Assembly (NCBI GenBank): GCA_028284235.1
Contig: JANQSC010000013.1
Location: 220,699 to 284,698 of the forward strand
Length of the DNA: 64,000 nt
Origin: Opitutaceae bacterium
GTDB taxonomy: Bacteria; Verrucomicrobiota; Verrucomicrobiia; Opitutales; Opitutaceae
Reading direction: 5' to 3'
The position numbers were made by a program, and so were the translations under genes. This document shows, piece after piece, positions 63,292 through 64,000 of this stretch (positions within the stretch are counted from its first letter, which is position 1; every line of letters begins with the position of its first letter). Below the pieces are notes generated by a model. It saw only the letters and a program-made list of their open reading frames with translations, was not told the origin of the DNA and searched no databases.

Positions 63292-64000
63292 TCAGTTCGG
63301 CCTCTCCACTCGAAGTCTCACAAACAAAGCGCCGTTTTCGGGCGCCATGACTCGAGAGAGATCTAACGGACTTACATTCGTTTCCTCAGTCAGTACGCCT
63401 TCGGGATTCCAAGTTATGAGGTCGCTCGATGACTCCAGTACGTATTGGAGATCCGTGCGGCTCTTCGAAAAAAGGTACAGAACTCCATCACCGTTCGCCT
63501 CGATTCGAGGCAGTTTCTCCCTATCCGGAATATGAACGTTCATTCCAAATGCGGTTTCCACAATATTGGCGACCCCATCGCCATCTGCGTCGCCTTCCGG
63601 GTTGGCTACTTCGGAAACCGTGAAAGTCTCTTCAACGCTCGTCGCGACGGAGAAAGGCGTCTCCGGCAAAGTGGCCCGTATCGCCACTTCCCCTACGCCC
63701 GTCAGCAAGACCTGATCGCCTTCGATGCGGGCGTGGCCGCTGGACACGGACAGCCCCAATGGCATTCTCGCATAGGGGGAATTCGCTGACAGCGCAACGC
63801 CGTATTCCTCGATTTGCCGATCTCCAATCGGAGCGATTGCCGGGACTGCTCCAACCACACCGCCCATCAGTTCGCTCACGAACGGAGCCGATAGTGCCCA
63901 GTCGCTCTCATCAGAGTCCATCGACACGGAAAGCTCCACCGCTTCATTCTGCCCATCTGCAAAGCTCGCGACAATCCTCTCGGCCGAGAGGACTTCGCCG
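63292..64000 (-). CDS. Secreted protein, C-terminal part (5' end outside window)
   Basis: The frame is open from 63292 to the right edge (about 235 residues), so the apparent GTG at 63939 is not its start. Residues resemble a cadherin/Ig-like region (RIEGDQVLLTGVGEVAIRAT), followed by a thrombospondin-type-3-like Ca motif (D-A-D-G-D-G-V-A-N-I-V-E-T-A-F-G-M-N) and a short C-terminal module (YVLESSSDLITWNPEG) that recurs at the ends of many secreted verrucomicrobial proteins, where it may serve in sorting or attachment. The catalytic part, if any, is outside. It converges on the sulfatase-GH16 gene with a 47-bp gap. Confidence 0.75.
   Translation of the reverse strand, partial: GEVLSAERIVASFADGQNEAVELSVSMDSDESDWALSAPFVSELMGGVVGAVPAIAPIGDRQIEEYGVALSANSPYARMPLGLSVSSGHARIEGDQVLLTGVGEVAIRATLPETPFSVATSVEETFTVSEVANPEGDADGDGVANIVETAFGMNVHIPDREKLPRIEANGDGVLYLFSKSRTDLQYVLESSSDLITWNPEGVLTEETNVSPLDLSRVMAPENGALFVRLRVERPN

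Noticed and set aside
1..64000. tRNA or rRNA genes
   Set aside because: I saw no cloverleaf-like or conserved ribosomal stretch in the intergenic regions; not an exhaustive computational scan.

Overview
The window looks like a chromosomal segment from a marine-type Verrucomicrobiota, most likely class Opitutia (Opitutales/Puniceicoccales-like). The signs are TonB-dependent receptors that start their mature part with F-E-L-S-P-F-x-V-D and have no SusD partner, the planctomycete/verrucomicrobial cytochrome families (PSCyt1/PSCyt2/PSD1, DUF1592-type, DUF1501, DUF1552), seven type I sulfatases, and few clear Shine-Dalgarno sites. I found no tRNA, rRNA, transposase, integrase or CRISPR array. Genus-level placement is inference.

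Layout. (1) 0-2.4 kb: the end of an unidentified gene, then an FG-GAP/UnbV surface protein. (2) 14.1-2.7 kb, minus strand: TonB receptor, 1.1-kb-residue UnbV protein, FAD lipoprotein, Tat-exported FAD protein, sulfatase, mostly tightly spaced. (3) 14.1-14.7 kb: a 605-bp divergent regulatory region with tandem 12-mers and a perfect hairpin. (4) 14.7-21 kb, plus strand: a second 1.1-kb-residue UnbV protein and a PVC-type propeller dehydrogenase with HEAT repeats and cytochrome c. (5) 26.5-21 kb, minus: PSCyt/DUF1553 cytochrome, DUF1501 protein, sulfatase. (6) 32.8-26.9 kb, minus: an ECF sigma factor, FecR anti-sigma factor, stand-alone STN lipoprotein and STN-containing TonB receptor, forming a cell-surface signalling cascade. 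(7) 38.1-33.0 kb, minus: DUF1592-type cytochrome, DUF1552 protein, exported alpha/beta hydrolase. (8) 47.1-38.2 kb, minus: TonB receptor, GPH-type sugar symporter, two sulfatases and a glycoside hydrolase that all lack signal peptides, with an AraC regulator divergent from the receptor and an SDR dehydrogenase after it. (9) 53.5-49.5 kb, minus: two helical-repeat proteins. (10) 53.9-63.2 kb: two exported sulfatases, a PhyH dioxygenase, a propeller protein ending in a cupredoxin, and a lipoprotein fusing a sulfatase to a GH16 hydrolase. A secreted protein runs off the right edge.

How it works together. The segment reads as several neighbouring uptake and degradation modules for sulfated glycans. 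Surface sulfatases and GH16 trim the polymer, TonB receptors import fragments, the GPH symporter brings them into the cytoplasm, and cytoplasmic sulfatases plus the glycoside hydrolase finish the job. Interleaved redox proteins (heme-c, FAD, cupredoxin) probably act on sugars or feed electrons to the periplasm. Each of the three TonB receptor genes is followed by a strong hairpin, so receptors may be made in excess of downstream genes.

The most notable points are the sulfatase-GH16 fusion, the sigma/FecR/STN/STN-receptor cascade with a hidden second start and signal peptide inside the receptor gene, the all-cytoplasmic desulfation cassette, and two gene blocks flanked by short direct repeats.
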